A DNA stretch of 64,000 nucleotides, taken from the NCBI GenBank assembly GCA_039090855.1, contig CM076991.1, positions 105,722,021-105,786,020 of the forward strand, written 5' to 3'. The translations under genes were made by a program, and so were the position numbers. Source of the DNA: Macrothele yani. Taxonomy: Eukaryota > Arthropoda > Arachnida > Araneae > Macrothelidae. The notes under the pieces were generated by a model that did not search any database, was not told the origin of the DNA, and worked only from the letters and a program-made list of their open reading frames with translations. This document shows, in pieces, positions 23,401-38,400 of this stretch; position 1 is the first letter of the stretch; each line of letters starts with the position of its first letter.

Positions 23401-26400
23401 AACTGAATGATGGACGTCAGTGCTTAGCATTCGCTAAGGATACATTGGAGTGGCTGGAAGTTGATGAAAGTTTCGTACGCCATATAATGCTCTCAGATGA
23501 GGCAACGTTTTACATGCACAGAAAAGACAACACTCAGAACGTTCGTATATGGGGTAGTGAAAACCTACATTCAGTTAGGGAGCACATCACACACAGTCCT
23601 AAGGTGAATGTTTGGTGTGGGCTTGTGCATAATCATGTAATTAGGCCATTCTTCTTCTCCGAGCCCACAGTGCAAATGGATAATTACCTGGACATGCTTC
23701 AGAACTTTGTGGTTCATCAACTACAGAATTTGCAACCAAATGTCATACTGCAACAAGATGGTGCTCCCTCACATTGGGGACTTGACATTTGTGAATACCT
23801 GAACCATGAGTTTCCTGACAGATAGATTGGCAGAGATGGCCCCATTCCTTGGCCACCCCAGTCCCCGGATATCACTTCTTTAGACTTCTTCCTCTGGGGC
23901 TATGTCAAGGACGTGGTTTACCGGGAAAGATTAAGCAGACTTCAGGAGCGCATTACAGCAGTGTTTCATAGAATCGATCCTGACATGTTCGAGAGCACGT
24001 GGCAAGAAATTGAATACCAACTGGATGTGTTACATGCCCGTAGAGGTGTATTAAGGTAAGATTATTAGACTTGAATATTTACTCTTTCAAATGCCGCAAA
24101 CAAACCGCATTGCTGTAGATCTGTTCATCTTTGTACAGTTGTCAATTGAAACCCCAAGGGGACTTTTCGACCACCCTGTATATCACAACACCTGCTGATC
24201 ATGGGACTGTGTAACCGCAGGCCACTTCAAATGCCCATGTTAAGCTCAGTTCGCCATTGAAGGCACCTACAATGGGCACTCGAGTATCAAAACAGCCTTG
24301 AATGATTGGAAGAAGGTCATCTGATCCAATGAATCTCATTTGCTGTTTCACCATGTGGATGGCCAGGTATGTGTGTGTGTCATTTACCTGGGGAAATGTT
24401 GGCACCAGGTTGCACTGTAGGATGAAAATAAGCCAGTGGAAAAAGTGTAATGTTTTGGGCAACTCTGGGTCTAGTCATTTATGTGCAGGAAACTATGAAG
24501 TCTACCACCTGCCTAAACATCATTCCAGACCACGAACATCCTTTCATGGAAACAGTATTCCTTTCTAGTAATTTTTTCATTCAACAGGATAATCAGTCAT
24601 GATGCACTGCCTGGATTGTTCAAGGATGGTTTGCAAAACATGAAGACTTCTGAGTATTGCCCTGGGCTACAAAGTCACTAGATAAAAATCCTATTGAGGA
24701 TCTGTCGTTTGTGTTGCAACAGCACATTCAGTCTGCGGTGGCTCAACCACATAACTTGCAAGAATTCAAAGATCTGCTGGTAACATGTTTGTCAGATACC
24801 AGAAGACACCTTTAGAAATCATGTAGAGAGTTCATGCCTCACTGGGTAAGAACTATTTTGGTGGAACATGGAGGACCAAAATCATATTAGGCAGGTGGTC
24901 ATAATGTTTTGGCTCTTCAACGTACAGTCAACTCGCTTATAGTGAACTTCTACGGACTCATATATTTTTATCACTATGTCCGAGGCGTCTTCCTTTAACC
25001 TGAATTGAGTGGAATGGTGAGCAAGAAAAGAAAATATGTGCATATGTACCTAAAAAATATTTTTTATGTACGTAGTGTATAACTATATTCATTAAATTAA
25101 ATAAACAAAATTAATTTTACATTACCTTAATTAACATAAAAATAGTTTGTTGTGTGCCACTGCTAACTGCAAACAGTTTTAATAAATATTTCCTCTAGTC
25201 TGTGCTTTTGTTACATTTGATTCTACATTTTCCATACATTCTAGGAACTTAAGCACAGTCCTGACACCCTCCAACGTCCCTTTCACTGTTGGAACACGTT
25301 CTTCATCCTCGTCATCTTCAGCACTGGAAACCGCCTTTCACAGCCTCAACAATAGTATCATCCGACAGGATTTCATTCGTTATAACTTCACAGTCAGCAT
25401 TGGTAGAATCTTCAGCTTCAGTGGAATTCGCACCGATATGCTGAAGTAGGTCCATAAGAGGTACATCATACTCTTCTTCGAATGCCACACGTCCAGCAAC
25501 CAAACCAAACCTCTGAAAACAGTTCTGTATAGTGACACTTGACATACTCCTTCATGCTTTGTTTCCAAAATGTACGGCATTCAGAACATTTATTGATGTG
25601 TTCTGCTTTGATTCCAAGGTTTGGATTAAATGAAGCATTACTTCCTTTCTGTAATTGGTTTTAAAGCTGCAAACACCTTGCTGCATGGATTGGAGGACAG
25701 ACATGATGTTGGCAGGCAGAAACATCAGCTTGATGTTGCTGAGGTTTTTAATCCTACGTACATTTGTCCTTCAAAGCACATACGGAGTAGTAGGCCTACA
25801 ATATTGTTCTCAACACATTCCTTCAAGTTTTTACAAGAAGGTTTGTTTTGAAATAAGTTACAATTTCTTGCTACAAGTACATTCTTGTCTTTGAAGTTTT
25901 ATTTTTTAGGTTCACTATAACCGAAGTTGAGGATTCACTATAAACGAAAATTTTAATGTACATTTCCGATGTTGAGGGTCGGGGCCAATGATTTAGGTTC
26001 ACTATAACCAGAGTTGACTGTATATAAAAGGTGACAACTTATGAAGAGAGTGAAAAACACACATGGAAAAAACAATGGTTTCAAATAATTTAACTATTTG
26101 TGAAAAAGCCATACGTTTTTCTGCAGCGGAGGTATATAACAGACTTTAAGAATCTTTAAATTCATAAAAAAAAAACTGGGTTTTTGTTTTCTTCAACATG
26201 TCTGATCTGCACACATTTGGTTGTGATTCAGTTTCAGCAAATGACAGATGTCCCTGAAATTCTGAGTATAGCAAACAAGGCCTTAGCTGGCTTTCACACA
26301 TTTCTGTCATTGTGATATACAGTCTGATTTCAAATGACTGTTTTTGATGGAAATTTCGTGAATGATCGGATTCAGTTTCATAATGGCTGTATGTGACTAA

Positions 26401-29400
26401 ACAGCATTGAGTGGATGCACACATACAAAGACAGCTAGCAAATCCAAAAGTGCAAGAAGTTTCATTGTATAATTAGCAAACCCTGTAGTATATTGTGTCA
26501 TAAATAATGAGGAATAAAATTACCCTACGAGAGAGTAGAATGAATTAATTCAACAAAATATGAAACAAGAAATTGTCATGTGTTTGCTCAAAGAATGAAG
26601 TGATACACTTCTAATTAAATACAACTGAACTGCTATGGTTCACAAACATCACCCCGAACTCTCTCACATGCTACGTGCAATTTTAACTCATTGATATAAG
26701 GTCAAAAAAATAAATAAATAAATGTATTTTTAGGTAAATATAACATGCTAAAAGGTAGTAATAATACTTTTTGTAAGCATAAGATTATATGATAAACATA
26801 TATTTACACTACTTTCTTTGTAGTAAGATCACAATATGAATGTTGTACATCTTGGTTTTTTTTTTCTTATATATATATATATATATATTCTTTAGAGGGA
26901 TCGTTATTTGTTATTTAAAAAAACTATATACTAAGAAAATTAATGCTATTACTGAAAAATTTATCTTACCTTAAAACCACATGGTGTGATTATAAGTACA
27001 TTGTTTCCTTGTCACACAGTTGCCAAATCTTTTTAACTCTTATAAAATTTTAATGATTGCTATTTCTGGAAACAATTTTTAAAATGAGGCCTCCCTGATA
27101 AACACACGGTGCAGGTTCATGTGGTAATCAGGCCTTAACCACATTCACACATACATTGCTTAGAATTCAAACCAATTTTTGGTTAACACTTGGGCTTCTT
27201 TTCTTCTCACTTAAGAATGCCACTGCATGATACCAGTGAATGAATAAATCTTTTGAGTTAGAAGCAAAACAAATACTTCTCCATGCTGAAGTGATCAAAA
27301 GCAAAACATCTTGCTAACTAGCAGTATCGAAAAAGGTTCTTATTGGCTAGCAATGAGTCATGTTTTTATAAGGATTACCTACACTTCTGATATATAGCAA
27401 TACTATAGTATAATATTAAGGACTGTGAAATCTTTTCTCCTTTGTTACTCTTGTACATTGTGATTATCAGAAGTAAACCCATTTTGCACAGCTGGAGTCT
27501 ATCAGCCCCCCTCCATTAGCCACTTTATTTATTTATTTTTTGATTGAAGGTTTAACAACCACCATGAGCAACTCGATGGGCCATAATCAGTTGCCCGTCC
27601 CTAATTTAGGGTCACTGGTTCAAGGGAAAGGAGACAGCCAGTGCCGTAAGACAAACAACATCCATGCCTCACCGGGATTCGAACCCAGACCCTTCACAGA
27701 CAAATGATCATAAGCTAGCACTTTGACCACTGTGCCACTGGGATGGTTTAGCCACTTAAGTACTCACCTATTACTATCCACACACAACTTTAGTGGCTGT
27801 CCCTTTTGTGCTTTTATGGAAAGGCCCACATGAATGGTTTTTCCTTACATCTTTTTCTGCATGGCAAATGAATATTTAAGAAGGTTTATGATGGTTTCAC
27901 TGATGACACATTTTTTCCTCACAAGTTAGTTTCATTACTACCCCAAAACTGAATTAAGAATTTTGCCTGTAAAGGAGGAAGGGGGGAATCCAAATAACCT
28001 TAGGCACAAACTGCTTAGGGAAGATTCTAGCTAGTCAACAAACTGAATTGCATTAAAATTTTCTCAGAAACATGTTTCTAGCATAGGACATGTTCATAGA
28101 AAAAAAAAATATGGTCATTCTCACACCAGTTTGGTAATATCTTACTGTGGACTATTGTCACATAATTCCACACATTAATTTTTGCAGCAATTCCTAGAAT
28201 TCTTTTCTTTCTTAAAAATGTATTATACCTAATCAAAGCTATTTCAACTGGTTTTCAGAATTATTTCTATGTTTAGTATTAATAAGGTAACAGATGCCAT
28301 CAAATCAAAAGATACTTTCGTATTCATGAAAACCAAATTAATTAACACACTGATAAAGAGTGCTCATTAAAACAAACTACTTACCAAGATCAACATCATA
28401 TATAGAAGGTCGATAGGAAAATGGAGTGTTTTTGTAGAGAGAGTCAAGAATCTTGGCTTTAACTTGGCTGATTGTATCACAGTCATTGACTTTACACTGA
28501 ACTTTTTCGTCTTGTTCCTCTTGAATCACTTGTATGGTCTAAAAACATTAAAAATTTCACATTTAAAGTACTTTGCATGACACTAAGGACAGAATCAAAT
28601 AGCAAACACGTTTTGCTTTTTTTTTCTCCACTCAACATAAGGAAAAACTACAAATAGAGTATGAAAAGGGTGTTTACAATAATATCATTTATATAAGGTA
28701 ATTTCAAGATTGTAGGGAACTCACATAAAAATGGTTCTTTTCATACAACCTCATGAAGAGCTTAACTTACAGAATATGCTTCATAAAACCTATAGCAGTT
28801 GAGATACTGTACCTCTTTCAGCAGAACAATTTTTGATACCACATATACAAGTTGCAAAAAATGTGATCAGATTATATATAAGATATATCATAGTATCACC
28901 CTGCTGAGTAAATCAAGGAAAATTTTTGGAAAGTTCGTAGATAGATTACGGGGTTTGACCTTGCAGCAGCTGAAGGATGTCCAAACTAATTTTATGCTTT
29001 GGGTAAAACTGTACTAACCAGATTTTTTCACTATGTATGTTCACTTAAGAATATTTGCATGTTGCTTAGAAAGCAAACAGGATGCTCCAGTGGAAGACTT
29101 TGATGTATGCATGATGCCATAATAGACAATAATGGTTCATGTTTGGGGAATTTCCATCTATGTGTGTGTATTGTTGCAAGCTGACTATACAGCCCTCCTG
29201 TCCAACATCAAGAGTGGATTCCAAAGTACATCATCCGGAAGGAAAAAGTATGTATGAACTTCATGCTATGAACAAATACAGAGTACACCCATAATGGTTT
29301 TCAAGTGAATAAGACACTGTTAGTGCTCAATGCAAGAATGTTCAAATGATGCCAAATGAGACCAGGTGAATAAATAAATAAATGAATGCATGCAGGCATG

Positions 29401-32400
29401 TACTTAGGGAAGCTTATTTAGCAGGAAAAAAGAGATTAAATCGTGAAATTATGGCAGAAGCAAATTTGATGCTGGAAGTCTTACCTGCACAAGAAGCATT
29501 TCACAGGAATATTGGGATGTCAAAAAGATCCAGAATGGATGTGTATGGAAGCAGAATTATTTCTGCTGTGATGCTGTATGATGGTGAAATATGAGTACTG
29601 TATAAAAGACACAGTTGTTTGTATGCATTATTTATAGAGGGATCTGTTGTTTAGATGCATTATTTATAGAGGGAGGGAGGGGGGGGGCACTATGCATTCT
29701 GATCATGTGTGGAAGAAATATTATGAAGAAATTCAGTCAGGTAGATACACAGTATGTGAACTTCAACCAGAGTGATACAAAAGAAAGAAAAAAAATTAGT
29801 CATTTGTAATTTGTTTTATATGTACAAAGGCCATTTCATAAAAACTGAGAGTAATTTTTTTTGAGTTGGCAACAGTGTTAAGGGTAAAAATAACCATGCA
29901 GACAACTAACTGAATTAAACAAATATCTATGGCAACTGTTATTAGCCGTAGCAGACGATTCTGGTTTCATAATTGCGCAGCTGTTTAAGGTACATCTGCA
30001 TTTCACTATACAGCTATGGAGGTGAGTGATTCAGAATTAAGAAGTGAAATGTGTTGTGCGATAAAATTTTGCTATTGTTTGGGTAAAACAGCTCCAGAAA
30101 CAGTGGATTTAATGAAAAAAAAAACTAACGAAGATAAATGTTTGGGTATGTCAACGATTTTTAGATGGCACTTTAATTTCAAAAAAGGGGGCTCTTCGGT
30201 AGAACTCGCTCCTAGGCCTGGTCGACCTGAAAGTGTTACTGCTGCATCATGTGTGTTCCAGATGGGGTTCTCATCACCTGATGAGAGAACAATTGTTAGC
30301 CAGAGTTCAGGTATGTCCTGATTGGAAACAAATGATTTCAAAGGATCAAAACTCTGTAAACACAGTAAGAACTATTGATGAAACATGGGTCCACTATTTG
30401 GTCCCTTCATGAAGCATGCAACGAGTGTCTGGAAACGCACAGGCTCGCCTCCTCTGGAAAAAGTCCACCAAACAATCAGCTGGGAAGGTGATGATAATTT
30501 CATTTTATCATAAAGGTGTAGTCTACCAGCATGACATTCCTCCACAAATGATTGTCTATGCTGAGTATTACATTTCAGTCTTGAAGCAACCCGAACTGGT
30601 GGGCAAGTCGACCCTACACCATGATGATGCCCGTCCAACATGCGGCTGCTTGGGGTTTTTTTTTTTTTTTTTTGATTGGAGGTTTAACGACCACCGTGAG
30701 CAACTCAATGGGCTATAAGCAGTCGCCCGTCCCTAATTTAGGGTCACTGGTTCCAGGGAAGGGAGAGAGCTAGTGCCGTAAGACAAACACAACATCCATG
30801 CCTCACCGGGATTCGAACCCGGACGCCTTACGTACGAATGATCAGAGGCCAGCGCCTTAGACCACTGCGCCACCGGGGTGGCCCTGCTTGGGTTCAACAG
30901 TTTCTAACGAAATGCAGCATTTTACCTTTACAGCAAGGCCAGGGAAATCATATAACAACAAAATTCAGAAATGCCTTAATGGAAAAAAGGATAATTAGCA
31001 TGAAGTACAGAAATAACAGGAGAGGTGCACAATGGCTGTGTGTTAAGCTCAAGTTGTGTGCCAAGATCTGTGTAAATGAACGTGTTTGATACATAAATAA
31101 AATCTAGCATCATCAGTAACACTGATTTGGCAAATGACCTTTTTGAGGAGTAACTTCTGAATCGCAGAGAACAACTTAGTACAGTCAAATTGCGGTCTAA
31201 TGTTTTTGGAAGGAACACCAAAACTGTTCCCTTTAAATGCAGATATACAATTTTTAAGATTTAAAATACCATGTGCTAGCAACAATCAGATTATTTTTTA
31301 TTGTACATTATCACACAAACAAATGAAAACAAAAATTATATTGCAGATATCCACAGGAAAATATGTGTAGAAATAACACATTAAAAATTTCTGTGCTCTA
31401 GTGCAGCTTCTTTAGGATGAACAGTATGTAAATGTTCAAATCACACACATCATCATCAACAGTGTTTACTGTCACGTGTTCTTGTTAGTTGCTTTCACAC
31501 GCTTGATAGAAAGTGCGTATCAATCGATAAGACAGATTCAACCACTAAACTTGATATTTCGGAAGCATTCCATATATATACACAATCGAGTCACATTATT
31601 GTGACCACCTTCTATTTTTTATGTCGCAGCACATAGCCAACGAAAGAAGGCACATGTTGTGAGCTGGCTTGGAGGGTATATAGGGTGTACTGTAGGCATT
31701 TGGAAAACATATCACTCGTTGCTGTCATGGATAAAAGGAGTGATTTATCAGATTTGCAAAAAGGATGATTATCGGCTTTCGGGCCAAGGGTGGCAGTATT
31801 TCTGAAACAGCGCAGTTTGTGAACTGTCCGCATGCTGCTATGGTTAAAGTGTATCGTGATTGGAGAAATGGCACCATTGCGAATTAGCGACGTTGAAACT
31901 GCGGAGCACCACATGCGATTGATGCGAGAGGTGAACGTCCGCTGGGAAGTTGCATGAGGGCCAGTCAACATGCTACAGTGGAGCAACTCACTGGCCGAAT
32001 GAACCAGAGGGCTGCCGGAAGTGTATCTAAAATGACAGTTCAGCGAACCCTGCTGTGTATGAGGCTCCGATGCAGACGGATAGGCACTACACCTATACTA
32101 ATTAAGGTGCATCGGCGGAAAAGGCTTACATTTGCATGGCAGTATCAGAATTGGGGCTCCGCTGATTGGCAAGGGATTGCCTTCTCCGATGAGTCACATT
32201 TTTTCTGCTTCATCAAACAGATGGACATTGGCGTACAAGGCAAGAAACAATGGAGAACAAACGCTCTTCAACCATTGCTGGAAGAACATAAGCTGGTGGG
32301 GGAAGCGTTATGGTCTGGGGAATGTTTTCATGGCATTCCCTGGGTCCACTCATATCTGTGGAAGGCACTATGGACTAAATTCGTTATTAACCCATCCTTG

Positions 32401-35400
32401 CAGACCACATACACCCATACATGCTGATTGTCTTCCTTGGGGCAGATGGGATCTTTCAGCACAACAATGCAATGTGTCACACAGCTAGAACTGTCCGAGA
32501 GTGGTTGGAAGAGCAGAATGAAGACTTCAAAGTACTTTCCTGGCCCCCTGATTCCCCAGACTTAAACCCAATTGAGCATCTGTGGGACCACCTCGATCAT
32601 GTTGTTCACTCTATGGAACCTCCACCACACACACTCCAGCAGCTGTTAAATGCATTGCAGTCAGCATGGCTCCACATACCTGTGAACACCTTCCAGCACC
32701 TTACTGAGTCACTTCCAGCTTGTCCAGCTGCTGTCCACGCTGCGCACAGTGGTTACTCTGGATATTAGCTGGTGGTCACAATAATGTGACTTGACCGTGT
32801 ATATATCAAAATACTTTGCAACTTGTCAACGACATGGCACCCACACCATATCTATGAAGCATGTGGAAGCCATAAGCACTGCTGATAATGTCACATGTGA
32901 TTTGAATATTTACATGCCATTCATTCTTAAGAAACTGCACCACAGCCCAGCAAAACTTTGGTCAACTCAAAAATAAAATACTTGTGAAGAAATGTATTTT
33001 CTAAATAGTTTAACATCTCAGTATGTGTATTCTCCCATGGCATTGTATGAAGACCAGTGGCGGCCAGTGATCAGGTTGCAGTGTTGCGCAACAACCAGTT
33101 TCGTTATAAAGAAAAATAATATTTTGTTAATAAAACATTAATTTTTTTATGAGAAATTGGTTTATTTATCTTGAAATCAGTCAAAATTAAATAGTGCAGT
33201 CAACACAATCCAATAACCGATGCGATGTTGGGAGTAGTGTATGAGCTAGCCATCGTTTGACTGGGTGTTGCAGTCAAGTTGCAACCCTGACGCCGTAATG
33301 TCTTAGGTATGACTCGAAATGCTAGACCTAGTCGTTGCATTCCCAACCAGTAGATATGTGGTTGTTGCAAACGCTTGGCAACCCCCACTACCAATGACCT
33401 CGTTTCACTTTTCTCCCACTATAGAGCATGCGCAGTAACCCATTGCTCTCGAGATCACATGTATGTAACCTGAAACCCGCAGATGAGCTCCACGTTCTTT
33501 TCTTGTCACCATGTGCAAACTTAAGTCTGACAACCGACGTTTGCATTTCAGGAGAGGTAGTATTTGTTAATTTTCTAATTTGTTATTCTTTTATTGTGCC
33601 AATGAAACATACGTTATTAGCTTTGTTGTTATTAATAATTTTTTTGCAAATTTAAAATGAATAGTGTTGAAAATCTTTTATCAAATACTTTTCCTGGACT
33701 TTCCTATGAAGAAAAGCAAAATATACAAAAACTTGGATGGCCATTACCTGACTTGAATATTGTCCAGAACATAACAACTGGTAGGCGACGATTTAAAAGA
33801 TTTTTTAAAAGAGAATTCTACGTAAATAATGAGTGGTTGTATGGGTGTGATGTAAAAAATGCACTATTTTGTTTCCCATATTTATTGTTTGGAGGCGAGG
33901 ATTCGTGGACAACATCAGGCATGACAGATATTAATCATTCGACCACTCGCATTAAAAAACACGAGGCTTCAGAGAAGCACATTAAAAATGTTTTAAAATT
34001 GTCACTTTCTGGTGCTGTCAATATATAGCTGAACAGTTAGACACAGCATATAGACGAAAAGTTTTAGAGGACAATGAAAAGTTTAGGCATAATACAGATC
34101 TGTTTTAAATATTTTAAAAAAATGTGTTAGGTTTTGCGGGGTTTTTGAGTTAGCATTGAGAGGTCATGAGGAAACTGAAACATCATCTAATCCTAGAATA
34201 TTTAAAGGTTTGGTTAATTGTTGTTCGGAACTAGATGCTGCATTAAAAACTCATTTAGAAAAGGCAACTGTCTTTAAGAACATCGAAAACAATTCAAAAT
34301 GAAATTTTGCAAATAATGTTTGAAGTGTGTCATGATGAAATAACAAAAGAAATTAAAGAAGCACAGTTTTTAGCCATCATTGTGGATGAAACAAGTGACA
34401 TTTCAAATACATTTCAAATGGCCATTGTTTACCGGTACGTAGTAAAAGGAAAACCAGTTGAAAGGTTTTGGGATTTTATTTCTCCTTCACAACATGATGC
34501 ACAAACCTTGGCTTCTTGTTTACTAGAAGAGCTGAAGAAACATAAAATGAATGTAAATCCCAAAAAATTAATTGCACAAATGTACGACGGAGCATCTGTT
34601 ATGGCCGGTTCTTCTCACAGCGTGCAAGCAGTTGTGAAAGAATCTTATCCAGCTGCTGAATACATACATTGCTAGGCTCATTAAATAAATTTAGTTATGA
34701 TGAAAGCTGCTTCTATAAATAGAAATGTACACATTTTTTTCTCTAGTTTGCAAGGCATCTGTAAGTTTTTTTAAATAGCCCACAACAAACTGCAGTACTT
34801 GATCAGGTTGTGAAAAAACATTTACTCCGAGCCTCCCCTACAAGATGGAATTTTCTCTCGCGCAGTGTCAATACGGTTTTTGATAAAAAGAGAGATATTA
34901 TCGAATCCCTGAAGACAATTCTTAAGTCTAATGACATTAAAAGTGAAAGTACTATTTGCCAGGCTAATGGTCATTTAAAGGTTCCTACAAGTTACAGCTT
35001 CAGCTTTTGGCTTTCATTTTTCGCTAAAATCATGCTTCCTGTAGAAATTTTGTTCGGTCAACTTCAAAAAAGTGACCTTGATCCCTCTACAGCAAAGAAA
35101 GCTATTACTGTGTTTGAGACAAATTCAGTGACAATTAGGGCATAAATTGATGTTGATGAGAGTGCAATGACACAGGGTACACCTGCTTCTTCTAAAAAAC
35201 GGAAAACTGACCACTTTGAGTGGATGAGAGAAGAAAAAGAAGTATGTGATGTCATTATTTCTCAGGCTAAAGAAAGGTTTACTTTCACAGGGCATCTAGT
35301 TGCAGCTTTGTTATTTTTACCACAAATGTTACCAGCGGAGACATTGAAAACACTGTGTGCTGTGTATCCATTAATAGATAAAATGAAACTCTGCAATGAA

Positions 35401-38400
35401 CTTTTGTCCATCTACTGTGCAGACGAGTTCAGATCACTCTCAGGGGGTGTTAGCTTATGAGAGTTCCTCATGAAGAACAATTTAGGAAAAACATTTAGTG
35501 AATGTTACTGAACTTATCCTAACAATTCCTATGACATCAGTTGAAGCAGAACGGTGTTTTTCCACTTTAAAACGAATAAAACCATTTTTCAGGAACTCAA
35601 TGACACAGGAAAGGTTGTCAGCCTTGGCCATGCTTTCTATTGAAAAGTATCTTATCGTAGATATTCCCGACTTCAACCACAGAGTTATTGACAAATTTGC
35701 TACGCAGAAAGAGAGAAGGATGAACTTTCTCTTCAAATAACTTATGGTAAGAACTGATTTCATGTTCTTATCCATTAATTGTTATTACATAATTAGAAAT
35801 TTTTGTTGCTACATTACATTGCTTTTAATAATGTTAAACTCCTCCTGCACAGCATCCTCCCCCTCCAAGACCACCACCATAAAAAAAAAAAAAAAAAACA
35901 GTGCTTGCGAGTAGTGTTTCTAAGGAAAACGATATACATGCAACACCCTATTTTTGAACCCACGAGCCACCACTGATGAAGACTCCTTTGAATTCTTTAA
36001 TTTCAATGCTGATAAGCCAGACTTTTCAACAGTACAGATTATCAAATTTCGATTTGCAACAATTGTATTTACAGTAAAGGTTTCCAAGTTCAACATATGC
36101 AACATTTAAATTTGTATCCACTTCTTTAATAATCATTGTTTTCTTGCTCAAAGTTAAAACCTTATGACGTTTTAAAGAAATGTTTACTGCTGTGATTCAG
36201 AGAACACTGACTAACCCAACTGATATGAATATTTTCTGGAGGTTTAGAAGAGCCAATCCACATTCACTTGTATGACTTGAAAAATTAGATATTTGAAAAG
36301 GGGAGGGTTCCCTGGCAGGAAAGTGTTTTAGTTAGAAAAATGAAAAAAATCAAGAGTTTTAGGAGTATGTTGCATTTGACTGTAACTAAACATCCAGCTC
36401 CATGTCCATCTTGTCACAACTGCACTATCGAGTACGGCCAAAGAAGAAACTTTATATATATAATTTTTTTTACTTTAAGTGTTAATAAAAGAGATGGGAT
36501 GGGGGAGGGTATATTTACCTATTTGCACTGTGCCGGGGACTACTGGATTGTAAATGAACCAAGGTAATGATAGCAGATGATGGATGCTGCGAAGAATGGT
36601 GCACAGGCAAGTACGATACATCCAAAGTAATTCCAAAGGGAGCAATGGGAGATTTGCAGGGAGTTACATATTTAATTAGAGGAACTTTGACAGTTTCAAG
36701 TTGGAAGTTAAAGGCTCTTAAAATGGGCATTTTTTTTTCTTTTCTTTTTTAGAAAGATGCAGAGGCAAATAAGATACATCCAAGATAATTCCAAATTGAG
36801 CAGTGCAAGATTTAAAGTGGGAGAATTGCAATGAGTTAGGCACTTAATTAGAGGAACTTTTACCAGTTTCAAGTTGGGAGATAAAGGCTCTTAAAATGTC
36901 TTTTTTAGAAAGGTGCAGAGGCAGATATATATATGTCCAAGGTAATTCCAAAGGGAGAGGTGCAAGATTTAAGGGAGCTAGGCACTTAATTGGAAGAACT
37001 TTTACAGTTGGGAACTAAAGGCTCTTAAGATTGTTTTTTGCCATAATTTTTTTTTAGTAAAATTTTGGAGTTTCCAATTAGTGTGAAATGCATAAAATTT
37101 CCACTGAGAAATTAGGTCTTTTAAGAGATAATAAATTATTACCAGTTTAGAAAGAGTTTGGTGGAAGAAAAGAAAAGTGCTGGGGCTGACAAATAGGAAT
37201 GTTAGATGTGGCGAAAATGTTAACATAAAAAAAGGCACGATGAGAGTTTTTTTTTATCGTGTATATATGAAAAAATTTGGAGATTTCATTAAATGTAGGA
37301 AATGTTAGATCATAATTTGATTGTAATATGTATATAATCATGTTGATTATCTACTTAAAAGAAAAAAATGAGAGAATATGGAAGAACTTGGGTAAATAAA
37401 GAAATGGTTTCACACTTACCACAGTAGAAAATTCGATCTGTTCCCTCAGCAACCTTTCTTCTGACAATGAATATCGTGCGTCATGTGTGATAGCATCCAC
37501 TGGTCCTTTTTCAACTTGATGTTTAATAGCACTGAACAACAAGAATAGAGAACTTCCAGCTTGATCCTTTAAAAAACATAACACACAAATCAGCTTCATT
37601 TTTAAAATATATTTTGTAATTTCACAAGATTCAAAACTGTTGTTCACTGGAAATACAGATCGCATCATTATCTGTCACACTGTATACTATTTAACAAAAT
37701 TTCTCCACTTAGGTTAAACAACACTTCAAAACACTGAAGGAAAAATTATTAATTACCTTGATATAATTATACATGCAAAGAGCCATCCAGTTGGTTAGCA
37801 TCTTTTCAACGACGGATTCCGTCCTAACATTTGGAAGAAAGATGGGGGAAAAAATCAATATACAGCAAACACCCACTAGAAATATATGAACATATAATTA
37901 AAAGAGAATGAGTGTGTACATGCAAATAAATTTTGTTTTAATAACTAGATTCATCTGATTACCATATTTTCCTATTATAATAGAGTTAAACTCAATTTTA
38001 AAAACGTGCATTTCTGAAATGCAGCATTTAATTAGGTGTGGCTTTATAATAGATTTTTCAACCATTGGTCATGATATTAAAACAAGAACATTTTGTACAT
38101 TGTTTATATTACATGAACTACAAAGAATTTGGAGTGCCAACTCTTCATTGATTGCACGAAACGTTTTATAAAACAAAATGATTTCATTTTCAAAATGCAA
38201 GTGAAGGCACTAACTGATACTATGGTTTTTGCCCACTTGTGCTCACTTCAGCCACCAGAGAAAAACATGATGGATGGTTGAGAGCGTATAAGGAGCTAAA
38301 AGCTTGGTACCAATATTTTGAAAATGATTTTTTTTTATTATTTAAAAAATGTTCTATGCATCTTTAAATTACATTAGCATTTTTTTTTATTGTTTTCTTC

